64,000 nt of DNA from Allocoprobacillus halotolerans. Its GTDB lineage: Bacteria > Bacillota_I > Bacilli_A > Erysipelotrichales > Coprobacillaceae. Below the pieces are notes generated by a model that did not search any database, was not told where the DNA came from, and was given only the letters and a program-made list of their open reading frames with translations. The stretch lies in contig NZ_CP101620.1 in NCBI RefSeq assembly GCF_024399475.1, positions 1 to 64,000 on the forward strand, written 5' to 3'. Positions 31,158 to 41,470 of the stretch are shown here, piece after piece; position 1 is the first letter of the stretch; the number at the start of each line of letters is the position of its first letter. The translations under genes were made by a program, and so were the position numbers.

Positions 31158-32733
31158 TTATCTGGGTTTGATTTCAATAGTATATTTTCCTTTGCTTCTT
31201 CCTGAACCAGTTGTTAGAAAAAAATCAGTCGGCACATTATCTATTAAATCGCCATGAACATATATATAACTAGCATAGTAGGGATCATTAAACCAACCTT
31301 TGCCTATAAAAATAGCTTCCATCAAGGGTTTATTAGACTTTATTATATTAATTAATTTACTTTGTGCATCTCTTCTTATTTGATCCAACAATTCTTTTTC
31401 TGTAGTTATTTCAGAAAAATGAACTTTCATTCTTTTTATGAATAAGTCATAATTTACACCTAAATCACTTGCTATATTCTCATTTTTGTATATCTCTTTG
31501 TCGTTGCTATAAATTAGCAATGACAACAAGCATTCTTCGATTTTATCTTTGTCAATATAAGAAGAAAAAGCTTTTATAAAAGAATCCTTAGTAAACTTTT
31601 GTATTGTATAATTTTTCGAATTTCTTAACTTGATGGATATACCAGTGTTTGGTATTACAGTGTATTTCATATTTTTCAAACCATCTTCTGTTAATATATA
31701 TTCTCTTTTTAATAAAGACTCACTATCAATTTTCGCTTTAATTATGTATGCATCACTTTTTGGAAATACTTTTTTACCACTTAGTTTAGAAAGTGGCTTT
31801 TTGGTAACCTTTATTGCAAAATAATCACTTCTATCTTCATCATCAATTAGCTTTGCCCATAATTTACTATTCTTATTCTTATTTAAAAGCTGTGTCAAAC
31901 TAAACTCTTGCGAATCCCCGTCGAATGTTCCAATATTTTCTTTTTCATTAACCATTAAATTTGCAAAATCTTCATTCATTTTTCCATACTTGACTTGTAT
32001 CCATCCTCTTTTATGCTCAGAGTTTCCCTTCATAGAAACATTCCATGATTGGACAGACATTTTCCCTACAGACAGACAACTTGTATTTTTGCCGTTTATA
32101 TTTGAATGTTTAACTTGATAATCTAATATTTTTTCTTACTAATCCAACTACCGTGTAAAGGTGTTCCATGATAAATATAATCTACCCTGCTACTATGACG
32201 TCCTATGAATAAAAAATGTTCAATAAGTTTTAATTCATTCTTAGCTAAAAAATTTTGTAGTTTTTCTCTTTTATCAGGAAAGTTTTTCTTAAACATAGTC
32301 GCTGTAAATCTACTAATTATGTTTCCATCTGCTCCTTTTTCCATATTTCCAGTTCCATCAAGAGTTCCATCTGCCCACAAAAAGAATCGCCAAAGATCAC
32401 ATATATCATCAGGAGCACCAAATTCTTTTTTATATATTCAATAAAATCTTCACACTTTTCTTGATGAACGGAGTTCCCAGAACCCATTTTAAGGCTAATA
32501 TAAAACTTCTTGTCATCTATGAATATATAACAGTCTTGTTTTAACTTAGTATTACTTTCATACTTTGCAGAAATATCCGTCACTAAATTAAAATCTATAT
32601 TTTCGTTTTTGCATATATATTTTATAAACTCTTTTAAATTAAGATTTAAACCTCCTAATCCTTTATTTATACTGTCCACAAAATTTAATTCATTTCTATT
32701 TCCATGCGCATTATTGCCAATATCCCTTCTCAT
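31158..32733 (-). CDS. Probable type II restriction endonuclease of the dual-methyltransferase system, two frame breaks
   Basis: The joined protein is about 525 residues. Near residue 66 is KQDCYIFIDDKKFYISLKMGSGNSVHQEK, whose D...-x-S-x-K arrangement fits a PD-(D/E)xK nuclease core. A second stretch in the C-terminal half (SDAYIIKAKIDSES) is similar in form but weaker. Breaks lie in T runs at about 32426-32431 and 32129-32134; corrected sequence reads through EFGAPDDICDLWRFFLWADGTLDGTGN and KKILDYQVKHSNINGKNTSC. It is downstream of the methyltransferase on the same strand after 256 bases without a gene. The endonuclease role is inferred from position and motif. Confidence 0.55.
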
Positions 32734-32989
32734 AAAATCCCCCTAAATTAAATTTGAACTCTCTAATTATTTTATCAGTTTTAAATACCACAGTCCAGAG
32801 TACAAAAATAATTTAAGTTATTTATCTCAAATTTCTTAAAAAATAAATAGAACAGAATAGAATGAAATGATAGCGCTATATATAGATATTATTGTAATTT
32901 GATTACTAATTAAAAAAGATGTATATCAATTCAACATCCAACCACATTACACATCTAATCCAACACCAAAGCACAGTTCCTTAGCAAAA

Positions 32990-35012
32990 CTATAAATATT
33001 TTTTTAGTTCTGTTGCTATCTCCTTAATCACTGGAATCACTACACTATTTCCGATTTGTTTATAGCTTTGATAACTATTTAGTTTTACACAATATCTTTC
33101 AGGAAACCCCATTATCCTTAAACACTCTCTTTCAGTTAATTTTCTATTTTGTTCAACTAAGACGGGAATATTATTTCCTCCTGTACCCATTTTAGCAGTA
33201 AGACATGGCGATATTCCATCACATCTAAAATTACACTTTGATTTTCTTATTTCAGTAGCTATTATTTTATGTTTCTTATCATATCTATTTGAATTTAAAA
33301 ATTTTGCAATATGAGCATTAATATTGTTTTTAGCAACATCTGAAATTGCATATTCATCACTAACTTGTTCTTCTAATACATCATCAATTGTGTATTCCAA
33401 TGGCTTATTAGACGGAAAGGAAAAATTGAAACAGTCATTTTCAACTAAATCTTTTCTAACACCTACACAGTACCATCTATTTCTATTTTGTGGAATTCCA
33501 ACATCCTTAGCATTTATTATTCTCCAATCTATATAATAATCTTGCTTTTTAAGAGATTCTTCAATAACATTCAAAGTTCTACCATTATCATGACTTTTTA
33601 AACCTGCCACATTTTCTAGAAAAAATGCTTTAGGTTTTTTATCTTTTATTATTCTCAATACATCAAAAAACAATGTACCCCTAGTATCCTCAAATCCTAA
33701 TCTTTTACCTGCTATACTGAATGGTTGACAAGGAAATCCAGCACATAAGATATCATGATCAGGAACCTCTTTCCCATCAATTTTAGTTATATCACCTCTA
33801 GGCATAGACCCGAAATTATCTTTATACGTTTCAGCAGCATATTTATCTATCTCAGAAGAAAAAACACATTTACCACCAATTTCCTCCATTGCGATTCTAA
33901 AACCGCCCAACCCAGAAAATAAATCAATAAATTTAAAATCTTCCTGTGTTTCTACCAATTTTTTAAAAATATCTTTAATTACTGGTGGACTAACTGCATT
34001 TCCAGACTGTTTATACATTTGAGTTGCGGACATTCCAATTTTATCTATATTCTCAACAAAATCTTTTTCAAACCCTTGAATATAGAAATTTTCTTCTGGT
34101 GTTATTTTTCTTATGCTTTTTTCTTTATCTATATAAATTTTGGTTGAATCAGATCTTGCCAATACCGTGGGTGATATCCCTTTTACTGAATATACTCTTC
34201 TTTGTCGTTCTAAATCATTATGGACTTCTTTAGGCAAATCAAATAATTTTATTATTTTATTTTCATTTTGCAATGAATCTTTACACTTTATTATTGACAA
34301 GTATTCACTCACTTTATCACTATTTAAGTAATATTTTCTATCTACTTTTTTTCTAAAACATCCTCTATATATGTTTTTTTATTTGAAAACATAAGATCCT
34401 TAAAAAAATTAAAACCTCTAAATTTCTCTTCATTTAATTCTTTTTTTAGACGGTTAACTGTAAAATTTCTGTAATCATTAACAAACTTTTCAATTTTTCC
34501 ATTATAAATCCCAACTATATATGTTCTATCTCTATTCTGTGGAACACCGGCCTCATTAGAATTGATTATTGTAAAATCAATTGAATATCCAATTTGACTT
34601 AATGTACTTAATATAATTCTTATAGTTCTTCCTCCATCATGACTAATTAAATTTTTTACATTTTCTAGAATAATGTACTTTGGTTTTTTTGCTTTTAAAA
34701 TTCTAACCACATCAAAAAAAGCGTTCCTCTAGTGTCATTGAAACCCTCCTTCTTCCCCGCTATACTAAAAGACTGGCACGGAAATCCTGCAACCATACAA
34801 TCATGGTCTGGAACTTCACTTTCATCTATAGATTTTATATCACCATACAAACAATTGCTATCAAAATTAGCACTATATGACAATTTAGCGTATTTATCAA
34901 TTTCTGAAGCAAATACTACTTTATGTGGTATATTAGACAATTTTATTCCTTCTTCAAAACCTCCAATTCCCGAAAATAATGAAGCTATTTTTATAGGATT
35001 ATCAATTTCCAT
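32990..35012 (-). CDS. Fused tandem m5C DNA methyltransferases, two frame breaks
   Basis: The joined frame is about 674 residues and contains two complete cytosine-5 methyltransferases. Module 1: motif I ASLFSGIGGFEEG, motif IV VAGFPCQSFSIAGKKEGF, motif VI ILENVKNL, motif VIII AGVPQNRDRTYIVGI, and motifs IX-X in NFYIQGF and YKQSGNAVSPPVI. Module 2 starts FKFIDLFSGLGGFRIAMEE, then AGFPCQPFSIAGKRLGFED, FLENVAGL, VGIPQNRNRWYCVGV and IGNSVVIPV. Breaks are in the A7 run at 34713-34719 and the T7 run at 34345-34351. The second break falls exactly between module 1 motif VIII and its recognition domain, so the two modules are one polypeptide or very tightly joined. Confidence 0.75.
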
Positions 35013-35027
35013 TTTATTACTCCTTAC

Positions 35028-35225
35028 TTATTCAATATGAGCTATATCTGAAATTTGAACATTCAAATATAGAGCTATTTTACTAATAGTTTCCATTTTA
35101 ACAAACTCATTCTTACCAAGTTTTGATAAAGTATTTGGAGATATTCCAACTTCTTTTATTAAATCTGTTTTTTTCATGCTCTTATCAATCAATAATTTCC
35201 ATAATTTATCATATGAAACCTTCAT
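35028..35225 (-). CDS. Controller-type XRE regulator of the restriction-modification system
   Basis: The 65-residue protein is a single Cro/CI helix-turn-helix (KTDLIKEVGISPNTLSKLGKNEFVKMETISKIALYLN). A ggagg site sits close before ATG 35225. It is the first gene of the system, 15 bases before the methyltransferase. Such C proteins time the switch from methylase to endonuclease expression. A perfect inverted repeat immediately upstream is its likely operator. Confidence 0.75.
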   Translation of the reverse strand: MKVSYDKLWKLLIDKSMKKTDLIKEVGISPNTLSKLGKNEFVKMETISKIALYLNVQISDIAHIE

Positions 35226-35237
35226 ATTATGCCTCCA

Positions 35238-35280
35238 ATATTATCCCCATAGATAATAAAATTATCTATGGGGATAATAT
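35238..35280. promoter_or_regulatory. Perfect 20-bp inverted repeat, probable C-protein operator
   Basis: The arms 35238-35257 and 35261-35280 are exact complements separated by aaa. The core is ttatccccat / atggggataa. It ends two bases before the ribosome site of the controller gene and has no following T run, so a terminator is unlikely. Position and symmetry fit an operator for the dimeric regulator. Confidence 0.7.
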
Positions 35281-35314
35281 AACATATATTTATCATTTTT
35301 TCAATGGCACAAAT

Positions 35315-36894
35315 TTTGACTTTCGGTTTTTTGCATTCTTTTTTGAAGGGTATGTCTTGTTGTTTATTGTCATAACCCTTGTTTTCTTATCTATATCATC
35401 TTTTTTGTTTTTGTTCTCTTTTTATTGTAGCTGAAAAAGTGTCATTTTCATGACCTTTTTTATTATTTACTATATGTTCATTTTATAGTTTCAGTTGCAG
35501 CTGCCTGTATTCCTGCTTCTCTCTTATATTTTGAAACTCCTTGATTCCCTTTTGTGCATATTTTAATATTTCCTGTATCCCTTTACTGATCTGATAGCAC
35601 CAGTAATATCTCTTTCCTTTAAGCGATTTGCTTCTCTCTATCATCTTTATGACCAGTAATTTCTTGTCTACTTTCTCTGCCAACAGTGTTATATGCCCTA
35701 TATGCATCATCAATATCGTATTCAATACATTTATTGATTTCATCGTCCTTACTCTTATATTTTCAAAACCATACTGATTCTTTTTGAATCTGAATTTCTC
35801 CTCGATTCGCCACCTTGACATATATGCCCTCACTATCTTATGCACATCTCTTTTATTCCTGATCTCTCTATTCGTTAAAAGCATCATCGGTTTTTCTTCA
35901 CTTAATCCATACACAATGACTAGATTTAATATCCTTCCCTTTTGTGATGGCAGTTCCACTCTCGTATGTGATACATAGACTTCACTGTCTTCCTTAGAAA
36001 AATACATGTTCATCTTAATCTTGCCTTTTCTTCTTTTGGCGATTTCTCCTACTTTCTTTGGCTTCCCTTTAAACAATAATGTTCTATTTTCTTTGAGTCT
36101 GATGATGAAATCATCTGCATTATGATTTTCATCTATGAAGTAATCATAAAATACATTGGCATCATATCCTCTGTCACATACAAATGTACATCTTTCAGGA
36201 ATGAGAGATTTGACATATTTTATGCTCTTTATTGTTTCATCGTTCATTGACTTGAATCCTTCACTTTCAGTTGAATAGATATGGCTATACAAAGATATTG
36301 GATGATGTTGATCCTGTGTGAGGGCAGTTGCCTCACATACATGGTATCCAGGATAAATGTCATCCTTAAGTGAGGAAGCATCCCTGACCATACAAAGATC
36401 TTCAAATTTTCTTCCATATTTTTTGATGATTTCACTGTTATCAAGTAAAATGATCCTGTCTTCGCTAAGATGCTTGATAACCATATCATTATAATTGGAT
36501 TTCATTTGGTTCATTGCTTCATCATCAAATTGAGCCAAATGATTGGATAATCTGTCAATTGTATAATTGAGCTTGATATTTTCATCAAGAGCTCTGGCAA
36601 TATCGCTAAGTAGAACACTTTGACTTCTTGCAAGACCAAACATCATGTCCATGACAAACTTGGCAGCAGGTTTATCAAGACTGTCTGATAATTTATTAGA
36701 AAAATTGACAATTTCTCTTTTCGTTTCATATAGATCTGTGGTAAAATAACTCATGGAAAATCCCTCCTAAATTTTGTTTATTGAGATAAAATTATTATAA
36801 CATTTTAGAGGCTGATTTTCCTTATAAATAAAGCAAAACAGGCAATTTGTGAATAACTTTTTACCTGTTTTTTATTTTTTTACCGAAACTCAAA
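35315..36894 (-). mobile_element. IS4-type insertion sequence with 7-bp target duplication
   Basis: The 13-base ends are tttgactttcggt (35315-35327) and the complement of accgaaactcaaa (36882-36894), differing at one base. The element is flanked by cacaaat at 35308-35314 and 36895-36901, which is a direct repeat as expected from insertion. It contains one intact transposase gene. It is inserted just right of the restriction-modification operator, so the operator's upstream side now borders the element. Confidence 0.85.
35483..36754 (-). CDS. IS4-family transposase
   Basis: The 423-residue protein is intact. Catalytic landmarks are IILLDNSEI, TFVCDRGYDANVFYDYF and a Y-R-E-K-like RWRIEEKFRFKKNQYGFENIRVR, the DDE set of IS4 transposases. 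The start at ATG 36754 has a ggaggga site. It is one of the few long genes here with no frame break. A terminator-like region is not obvious. Confidence 0.8.
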   Translation of the reverse strand: MSYFTTDLYETKREIVNFSNKLSDSLDKPAAKFVMDMMFGLARSQSVLLSDIARALDENIKLNYTIDRLSNHLAQFDDEAMNQMKSNYNDMVIKHLSEDRIILLDNSEIIKKYGRKFEDLCMVRDASSLKDDIYPGYHVCEATALTQDQHHPISLYSHIYSTESEGFKSMNDETIKSIKYVKSLIPERCTFVCDRGYDANVFYDYFIDENHNADDFIIRLKENRTLLFKGKPKKVGEIAKRRKGKIKMNMYFSKEDSEVYVSHTRVELPSQKGRILNLVIVYGLSEEKPMMLLTNREIRNKRDVHKIVRAYMSRWRIEEKFRFKKNQYGFENIRVRTMKSINVLNTILMMHIGHITLLAEKVDKKLLVIKMIERSKSLKGKRYYWCYQISKGIQEILKYAQKGIKEFQNIREKQEYRQLQLKL

Positions 36895-36901
36895 CACAAA
36901 T

Positions 36902-37788
36902 ATAACTATAGATAAATTTTTGAGATAGATATTTTTTTCAAGTGCATATAAAATGAATACAAAAATGATTGTAATCTTGATATAATCAAAAAAGTATCAA
37001 CTCTCAGTTGAATTTTTAAGGTCAATTTATGGTCATTTTCTTTTTAATATTCAAAATATCCTTTATTTATCAATTATTTTGAGTTATCTATTTATTCGAA
37101 CTCAACCAAGGAAAGCTAAACTTAAACAAATTTGTTTAGTAAATATCTTACCTCGTGTTCTCTCTAACTTGATTATTCATATTCTATCTCGTAGCTGATG
37201 GACTTTTATCAAATCCTTATCAGTATTGATAAGCCAACTAGATATCTATAAAGAATAATATCAAGTGGCTAACTGCATTTTAACACAGAAACAAGCCTTC
37301 TACATTGCATAAAATTCACTATTTAAGGCTTGTCAAGAATTAGAACAATTACAATCATGTTTGCAGTATTTATAATTATTGCAAGACAAAGAAAAAGATG
37401 ATATGTAAGTTCGTTGGTGATGAAGTTTGATTTCTTTGCCAATTGTGGATTTATCCTTACCTAACGTATTAGCGATTTTTTAGAAAATCCATTTAAAATA
37501 CGAGTTAATATGATTTGTCTATCACTTTCAGATAAGTATTTTTATTAGTACCAGCCATAATAATGGCTCCTTTCCTTAATTCGCTACCACCAATCACTAA
37601 TAATATTATACAGCTAAATGAAAGAGTAAGTTCTACTAGAAATTACTGCATAACTCTATTCAATTTGCAACATTTAGAAGTGGAATTTAAGTTTTTAATT
37701 CAGACAATTATTTTTGAAACCAATAATCCCTGTAATATCTGTCGAATTATGGTATAATTAATAATATCTTAATATAGGGAGGATACAG
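36902..37788. other. Intergenic scar holding an IS30 remnant and the AIPR promoter
   Basis: Apart from the IS30 fragment described separately, the 36902-37199 stretch has no frame or motif I can support. Bases 37620-37788 hold the AIPR promoter region, with an aatatctta-type AT stretch and the ribosome site aggga 7 bases before ATG 37789. Confidence 0.5.
37200..37558 (-). pseudogene. IS30-family transposase N-terminal remnant
   Basis: Read leftward from ATG near 37558, it gives MAGTNKNTYLSESDRQIILTRILNGFSKKS, then in another frame TLGKDKSTIGKEIKLHHQRTY and SLSCNNYKYCKHDCNCSNS. This is the helix-turn-helix start and cysteine region of IS30 transposases. Several frame changes and loss of the catalytic domain mark a relic. 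Confidence 0.6.
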
Positions 37789-39828
37789 ATGGATATTATT
37801 TTAAGTACATATTTTTCAAAGTTTTTAAAAGAACAACAAATTTTTGACGGAAAAACCGATGCAAATTTTGAAAAATTTATTAACTATATTTGTTTAGCTA
37901 CGAATAATATTTCTAATTTCAATTTATTAACAACTTGCGTTGGAAATGGTAACGATGCTGGTATAGATGGTATTGCTATTGCAATAAACAATAGATATGT
38001 TTTAGATATGGGAGATATAAACGATATTCTGGACAAAGGCATGGAGTTAAATGTTGAATTATTTTTTATTCAAACAAAAACCACAGAAGGTTTTGAATGC
38101 AAAGAAATATCATCTTTTGCTGACGGGGTTTTAGATATGTTCAGGGCAGAACATGAAATTAAAAAAATTATGAATGAAAAGGTTAAAAGCAAATATTTTA
38201 TGATACAGAAGCTGATTAACAATTATGAATACATTAAAAATATAAAATGTACTCTATTTTATGTTACTCCTGGAAAGTATATTGAAGATGATAATATTCT
38301 TTCAACTAAACAAAGAATTATGGAAAGTCTAAAATCCCTAGAAATCTTTGAAGAAAACAATATCTCTATACAAATAAAAGATAAGGCTTTTATTCGAAAA
38401 CAGTATGAAAATACAAAAGTACAAAATTCTGCTACTTTCACCTTATCTCAAAAAATAGAAATACCATATATGGAAAATGTTGATGAAGCATATTTCGTAA
38501 TTTTATCAATTAAAGAATACCTAAAAATTGTTTTAGATGACACTGGTAAAATTAGAAATGGAATATTTGAATTAAATGTAAGAGATTTTGCAGGGATTGA
38601 AACAAATCGTGTAAATCAAGATATTGTAACAACACTTAAGTCTAGAAATAAATCCTATTTTGGATTATTAAATAACGGAATAACTATTGTTGGTAAATCC
38701 CTAAGCAAAATGCAGGGGAAATATACAATTAAGAATTTTTATGTAGTCAACGGATGCCAAACTACAAATGTATTATCCGAAAATGTGTCAGATATTACTG
38801 ACGATATGTGGATTAGTGTAAAAATTGTTATTACACAAAAAGATGATATCATTAGAGATATCGTAAAAGCCACTAATAATCAAACTGAAGTCGAAGAAAT
38901 ACAATTACTTTCTATGACTGAATACCAGCAAGAATTAGAGGCATTTTATTCTACTTACACTACCTTTACTAAATTATATTATGAACGTCGAGAGGGACAA
39001 TATCGAAGCAATCCAGATGCAATTCCAATTAAAATAGTTAACCCAGATGCACAAATGCGTTGTTTTGCTTCAGTATTTTTACAAATCCCTCATATAGCAA
39101 GTAGATTCTCTGGTAAATTGCAAGATGAAAATAGGCAAATATTTTTATCAAATGACAATCCTATTATGTATTATACTGCAGCTCTTTTAAACTATCATGT
39201 GGAATGTTCCTTTATGAACAATAAATTGGAGCAAATTTATTATAAATTTAGATATTATATTCAATTATTGATTGCAGATAGTATTTGGAAAGATATAAAG
39301 AAGCCTCAGCGTAATTCAAGAAAGATGACCTCCTATTGTGAATACTTAATAGCTAAAATAGAAGATGATACTCTATTTGATTCCTTTATTCTAAAGGCCA
39401 TACAATGTATTGACAAAGTTGTAATAAATAAGAATGATACTGAAATAACTAAGTCTATATCACTCATGAATAATTTGTTAATGTATCTACACATCGGTTG
39501 GACTGAAAAAGACTTAAAAGCTGTCAAACATTTTTTAGATATTGTAGATGATTATTTAGTACCTTTTAAAAATATGAGTATAGATGGCGACTTACGATAT
39601 AACTTCAATAAAAATCTTGTTTATTTAGAAAAAATAACATCTGATAATGATTTTGCTTACAAACTAATTGGAAATAGCTTTTTTACAGACATTCATCAAA
39701 ATTTACATGAAGAAAATCGTAATAATCGAAAAGTTTATGCTTTAAAGATTGTTGATAAGTATAATAGTGTGTGTCAAGAATTTTCTGATAAAGTTAAAGA
39801 ATCACAAAGATTCATATCACAAAAATAG
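37789..39828 (+). CDS. AIPR family protein (abortive phage resistance)
   Basis: The 679-residue protein is intact. The N-terminal part carries GNDAGIDGIAIAINN followed by ELFFIQTKTTEGF, an acid-then-QxK pattern like PD-(D/E)xK nucleases of the Mrr type. The middle has FGLLNNGITIVGKSL and YVVNGCQTTNVL, the core of the AIPR domain. AIPR proteins are named from abortive infection phage resistance and act as nucleases in some systems. It stands alone between insertion-sequence remnants and ends in a good terminator. Confidence 0.8.
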   Translation: MDIILSTYFSKFLKEQQIFDGKTDANFEKFINYICLATNNISNFNLLTTCVGNGNDAGIDGIAIAINNRYVLDMGDINDILDKGMELNVELFFIQTKTTEGFECKEISSFADGVLDMFRAEHEIKKIMNEKVKSKYFMIQKLINNYEYIKNIKCTLFYVTPGKYIEDDNILSTKQRIMESLKSLEIFEENNISIQIKDKAFIRKQYENTKVQNSATFTLSQKIEIPYMENVDEAYFVILSIKEYLKIVLDDTGKIRNGIFELNVRDFAGIETNRVNQDIVTTLKSRNKSYFGLLNNGITIVGKSLSKMQGKYTIKNFYVVNGCQTTNVLSENVSDITDDMWISVKIVITQKDDIIRDIVKATNNQTEVEEIQLLSMTEYQQELEAFYSTYTTFTKLYYERREGQYRSNPDAIPIKIVNPDAQMRCFASVFLQIPHIASRFSGKLQDENRQIFLSNDNPIMYYTAALLNYHVECSFMNNKLEQIYYKFRYYIQLLIADSIWKDIKKPQRNSRKMTSYCEYLIAKIEDDTLFDSFILKAIQCIDKVVINKNDTEITKSISLMNNLLMYLHIGWTEKDLKAVKHFLDIVDDYLVPFKNMSIDGDLRYNFNKNLVYLEKITSDNDFAYKLIGNSFFTDIHQNLHEENRNNRKVYALKIVDKYNSVCQEFSDKVKESQRFISQK

Positions 39829-39835
39829 TTGGATT

Positions 39836-39867
39836 AGCAGTAAATCTTAGAGGTTTACTGCTTTTTT
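39836..39867 (+). terminator. Terminator of the AIPR gene
   Basis: agcagtaaa and tttactgct pair across a short loop, followed by a T6 run. It begins eight bases after the stop. Confidence 0.8.
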
Positions 39868-40116
39868 CTTACCAAAATTTATGATTTGAGGTTGATTTTG
39901 GATACAGATATTTTTGATAATATGAAACAGTGGATCAGCTGCACTTATATTTCTGAATTACCTTACCATAAGAGGTATGGCAGGAATTTAAAAAGCTGCC
40001 ACCTCTTTCGTATCTCCTAAACCAATTAGAAGATTTTTCTCATTATGTATTTAACGTAAAGTATCCCTTTTTAATGGAAATACTAAAAAAGATGAAAGGA
40101 AGTGACACGTCATTCA

Positions 40117-40304
40117 ATGTATGAAATGAGATTGTATATCCTCAACACCACAAAGCCTTATCGTGATAATTAAAACGATTATGCAGGTGCATGGTTTGTC
40201 TGCCCTATGGAGTTTGAGGAAATCAAAGAAAAGCTCGGTATAAAAAAGAGGAAGATATTGAGATTGAAGATTACGAGCTGCCTTTTACCCTCAATCCCGA
40301 TTGA
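40117..40304 (+). pseudogene. ArdA-type antirestriction protein remnant
   Basis: The pieces MYEMRLYILNTTKPYRDN and DYAGAWFVCPMEFEEIKEKLG, then EEDIEIEDYELPFTLNPD, resemble the N-terminal part of ArdA antirestriction proteins carried by Tn916-like conjugative elements. Frame changes and a stop occur within 190 bases and the remainder is lost. Upstream sequence (39900-40090) yields further short matches in shifting frames (KYPFLMEILKKMKG) that probably belong to the same mobile element; I cannot name that gene. Confidence 0.5.
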
Positions 40305-40317
40305 ATATTTCAGCCTG

Positions 40318-40925
40318 CTGACGACACCGTGTTAATGAAGTGACGACAGTGTGTTAATCAAAATGACGACAATTTTATTGGTTATTATATATAAAGCAAA
40401 GCCTCCAGGCGTTAAAATTGTTTTGTAGATTTATCTACACACATTTTAATGAAAGGAGGTTTCTTTATGCTGAAAGAAAAGGAAATCATCCGTCTATCTC
40501 ATCAGGGATTTTCCCAACGTTCCATATGCAAGATGATCAAGACTTCAGATCGTAAAATCAGACAGACACTGAAAAAATTGGCTGATTTGAATTTGACATA
40601 TGACGATGTCAAAGACATGGATGATGAAACATTTCTTGACTTATTTCAAAACAAAAGAAAGGAGGTGAAAAGCATTCATAGGCAACCTGACTGCAATCAT
40701 ATTCATCAGGAACTCAAACGAAAAGGTGTGACTCTTATGATTTTATGGGAAGAATATGTTGAAGAAAGCATTGTACTCAATGAATCATATTTGAAATATA
40801 CGCAATCCTGTAATGTCTACAAGCAGTATGTTGAAAAACATCAGCTGGCAATGCATATTGAATATAAGCCGGGTGAAAGATGTGAAACTGATTGGATGGG
40901 TATAATTCCACTAAAACATTTCTGA
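40318..40925 (+). mobile_element. IS21-family left end, truncated
   Basis: Repeated copies of the type gtgttaat...tgacgaca occur at about 40321-40371, which is the multiple terminal repeat pattern of IS21. The istA gene follows and stops abruptly. No istB or right end is present on this strand. The junction near 40925 leads into unrelated sequence. Confidence 0.7.
40467..40925 (+). pseudogene. istA: IS21 transposase IstA, C-terminally truncated
   Basis: The start at ATG 40467 has aaaggagg upstream. The N-terminal helix-turn-helix (RLSHQGFSQRSICKMIKTSDRKIRQTLKK) is intact, and the sequence reaches the first catalytic aspartate region (GERCETDWMG) before ending after about 152 residues. A full IstA has about 400-500 residues. 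The DDE core is therefore missing and the gene is dead. Confidence 0.75.
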
Positions 40926-41054
40926 ATCATCTTGTTTAATAAATATTTTTTTCTTTTAAAACAAAAAAGAAAAATTAAAAATGTTATGAACGATACTACA
41001 AATAAACTCCATAATATACAATCTCTATTATTACTATAAAGAGTTAATATAAAA

Positions 41055-41470
41055 CTAATAATATTCATCAAACATCCACCTACTCACATTAACTTTAAAA
41101 ATTTCATCATCAAAATAATCCATATCAAATCTTTTGATTTCATATGTATTTTCTATGCTTACACCTAAATTATATTCCATCATTAAATGAGTCAGCATTT
41201 TTCCATCCACTAAAACCAATTTAACTTGGAGTTTTTTTGCAAATTGAATAGCCTCCCTCGTAAAAGAAGAAGTTGTTATAAACAAGCCTTTAGTACCACC
41301 TTGTCCTGCCACTGCACCTAAAAATTTCTGTATTTCTGGTCTTCTAACTGTCCCACTCCATCTTTTTGCTTAAATGTAATTATTGCTAAACCCAAACTTA
41401 TCCTTTTTAATAATTCCATCTATTCCTTCATCACCACTATATTTAGTTGCAATAGTAGAACTATCATATC
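41055..41470 (-). pseudogene. Mrr-type restriction endonuclease catalytic-domain remnant
   Basis: The fragments SGDEGIDGIIKKDKFGF, then FKQKDG, RPEIQKFLGAVAGQGGTKGLFITTSSFTREAIQFA, belong to the Mrr catalytic domain (acid, then QxK-like, then the GxFITTS strand). At least two frame changes occur. No N-terminal Mrr domain is present. It follows directly after the HNH-type gene on the same strand, so it may be a fusion partner or a separate truncated gene. Confidence 0.65.

Noticed and set aside
37563-37757. A plus-strand 64-codon frame upstream of the AIPR gene.
   Set aside because: It overlaps the IS30 remnant edge and the AIPR promoter region and has no ribosome site.
30405-40925. A composite IS21 transposon spanning the istB remnant and the istA remnant.
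   Set aside because: The two halves are on opposite strands and both lack the side that should face right, so they do not bracket the block as matching ends.
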